A stretch of 12,737 bases of DNA from DASXYG01 sp036502625. Lineage in GTDB: Bacteria > Actinomycetota > Actinomycetes > Streptosporangiales > Streptosporangiaceae. The notes below the pieces were generated by a model that worked only from the letters and a program-made list of their open reading frames with translations, ran no database searches and was not told where the DNA came from. The stretch lies in the NCBI GenBank assembly GCA_036502625.1, contig DASXYG010000012.1, positions 1 to 12,737 on the forward strand. Reading direction: 5' to 3'. Shown here piece by piece: positions 11,881-12,737 of this stretch; the stretch's first letter is position 1, and every line of letters starts with the position of its first letter. The position numbers and the translations under genes were made by a program.

Positions 11881-12737
11881 GTGGATCTCATGCGCAACGA
11901 CACCATCGCCCCGGACGTCAGCCACCACCGCGTCAGCGTGAACGGCACCGAGCTGCACTACGTCTCCGCCGGAACCGCCGGGTCGCCCGTGCTGCTCGTG
12001 CACGGCTTTCCCGAGACCTGGCGGGTCTTCCGCAAGCTGATCCCGCTGCTGAGCGAGCGGCACCGCGTGTTCGCCGTCGACCTGCGCGGCTTCGGAGACT
12101 CCGCCACCGCGACGGGCGACCCGGACAGCGCCACCTCGGCGGCGGACCTGAGCGAGCTGATCACGCGGCTGGACCTCGGCCCCGTCCACCTGACGGGCCA
12201 GGACATCAGCGGCGCCACGACGTTCCGCGTCGCCGCGACGCACCCGGAACTCGTCCGGAGCTACGCGGCCATCGAGACCGGCCTGCCCGGATTCGGCGTC
12301 GATAAGCTGGCCGACGTCGCCCATGGCGGCGCCTGGCACATCGGCGTCCTCGCCGCTCCCGGCATACCGGAGATGCTGCTGGCCGGCCGCGAGCGCGCAT
12401 TCCTCACGGAGTACGCGATCCCGTCCCTCTGCGCCACCCCCGGCGCGTTCACCGACGAGGACATCGACGAGCTCACCCGCACCTACGCACGCCCCGACGG
12501 CTTCAAGGGCGCCGCCGCCCTCTACCGCTCGATGCTCCGAGAAGGCGACGAAATCCGAGAGCTGGCCACCCGCAAGCTAGAAATGCCCGTACTCGCAGTC
12601 AGCGGCAGGTCAGGAGACTTCACCCCCGCGACGCTACGCCAGGTAGCCACAACCGTACGCACCGTCTCCCTATCCAACATCGGCCACTACACAGCAATGG
12701 AAGCCCCCCAAGACCTAGCGACCGCCCTCCTCCCCTT
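11881..12737 (+). CDS. Alpha/beta hydrolase, epoxide-hydrolase type (3' end cut off)
   Basis: Alpha/beta-fold hydrolase; 285 codons are present and the gene runs past the window end, probably lacking only a few residues. The oxyanion motif is HGFPETW (41-47), then VDLRGFGDS (66-74). The nucleophile elbow is GQDISGA (106-112), with Asp108 rather than Ser, and the catalytic His is in NIGHYTAMEAP (His269). An Asp nucleophile with HGxP is the pattern of epoxide hydrolases and haloalkane or haloacetate dehalogenases. Gln107 stands where GHDWGG-type enzymes have His. The GTG at 11881 is chosen from AAGGA eight bases upstream; an in-frame ATG at 11890 is the alternative. Divergent from marR and probably repressed by it. 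Codons with A or T in the third position become more frequent in the last 70 codons. Confidence 0.88.
   Translation, partial: MDLMRNDTIAPDVSHHRVSVNGTELHYVSAGTAGSPVLLVHGFPETWRVFRKLIPLLSERHRVFAVDLRGFGDSATATGDPDSATSAADLSELITRLDLGPVHLTGQDISGATTFRVAATHPELVRSYAAIETGLPGFGVDKLADVAHGGAWHIGVLAAPGIPEMLLAGRERAFLTEYAIPSLCATPGAFTDEDIDELTRTYARPDGFKGAAALYRSMLREGDEIRELATRKLEMPVLAVSGRSGDFTPATLRQVATTVRTVSLSNIGHYTAMEAPQDLATALLP

Noticed and set aside
1..12737. tRNA genes, CRISPR repeats, insertion sequence ends or attachment sites
   Set aside because: No cloverleaf, regularly spaced repeats, terminal inverted repeats or transposase-like sequence was seen on either strand.

Overview
The window is about 72% GC, with dense coding, GTG starts, 4-base stop/start overlaps and a complete Cvn 'conservon'. 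This points to a filamentous or related high-GC actinomycete. The order Streptosporangiales (for example an Actinomadura-like genus) or Streptomycetales would fit, but genus is a guess. I see no tRNA, rRNA, CRISPR array, insertion sequence or phage gene.

Layout. (1) Positions 43-3729, minus strand: a five-gene conservon transcribed cvnA (membrane histidine-kinase-like ATPase), cvnB (roadblock/LC7), cvnC (DUF742), cvnD (Ras-like GTPase), then a GAF-domain gene. Two adjacent hairpins at 1-38 probably end it. (2) Positions 3970-8812, minus strand: a tight catabolic operon in the order short-chain dehydrogenase, acyl-CoA dehydrogenase of the ACAD10/11 type, acyl-CoA synthetase, APH-type phosphotransferase. 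A divergent TetR-family gene (8995-9633) faces it across a 182-base region that holds a perfect 16-base palindrome and a degenerate second copy. (3) Positions 9716-10779: a GNAT acetyltransferase gene converges on an overlooked 39-codon gene for a small membrane protein (10248-10367), followed upstream by a DinB-family gene. (4) Positions 10823-12737: a marR-dinB pair on the minus strand, divergent from an alpha/beta hydrolase with an Asp nucleophile (epoxide-hydrolase type). The hydrolase gene runs off the window end. Two 15-base inverted repeats spaced 30 bases apart lie on the overlapping divergent promoters.

How the genes may work together. The most notable system is region 2. Its four enzyme classes are those of the levulinate (lva) pathway of Pseudomonas putida and of the mammalian ACAD10/ACAD11 fusion enzymes. 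In those systems a 4-keto or 4-hydroxy acid is activated to its CoA ester, the keto group is reduced, the 4-hydroxyl is phosphorylated, and the phosphate is removed by an unusual acyl-CoA dehydrogenase so that beta-oxidation can proceed. I infer an actinobacterial, TetR-controlled version of this route. The substrate is unknown and no LvaB-like partner is present.

Region 4 looks like a small MarR-controlled unit in which a thiol-transferase-like DinB protein and an epoxide-type hydrolase may handle an electrophilic compound. Four genes in regions 3 and 4 share one signal, a -10-like hexamer exactly six bases before the start codon, which suggests leaderless transcripts.
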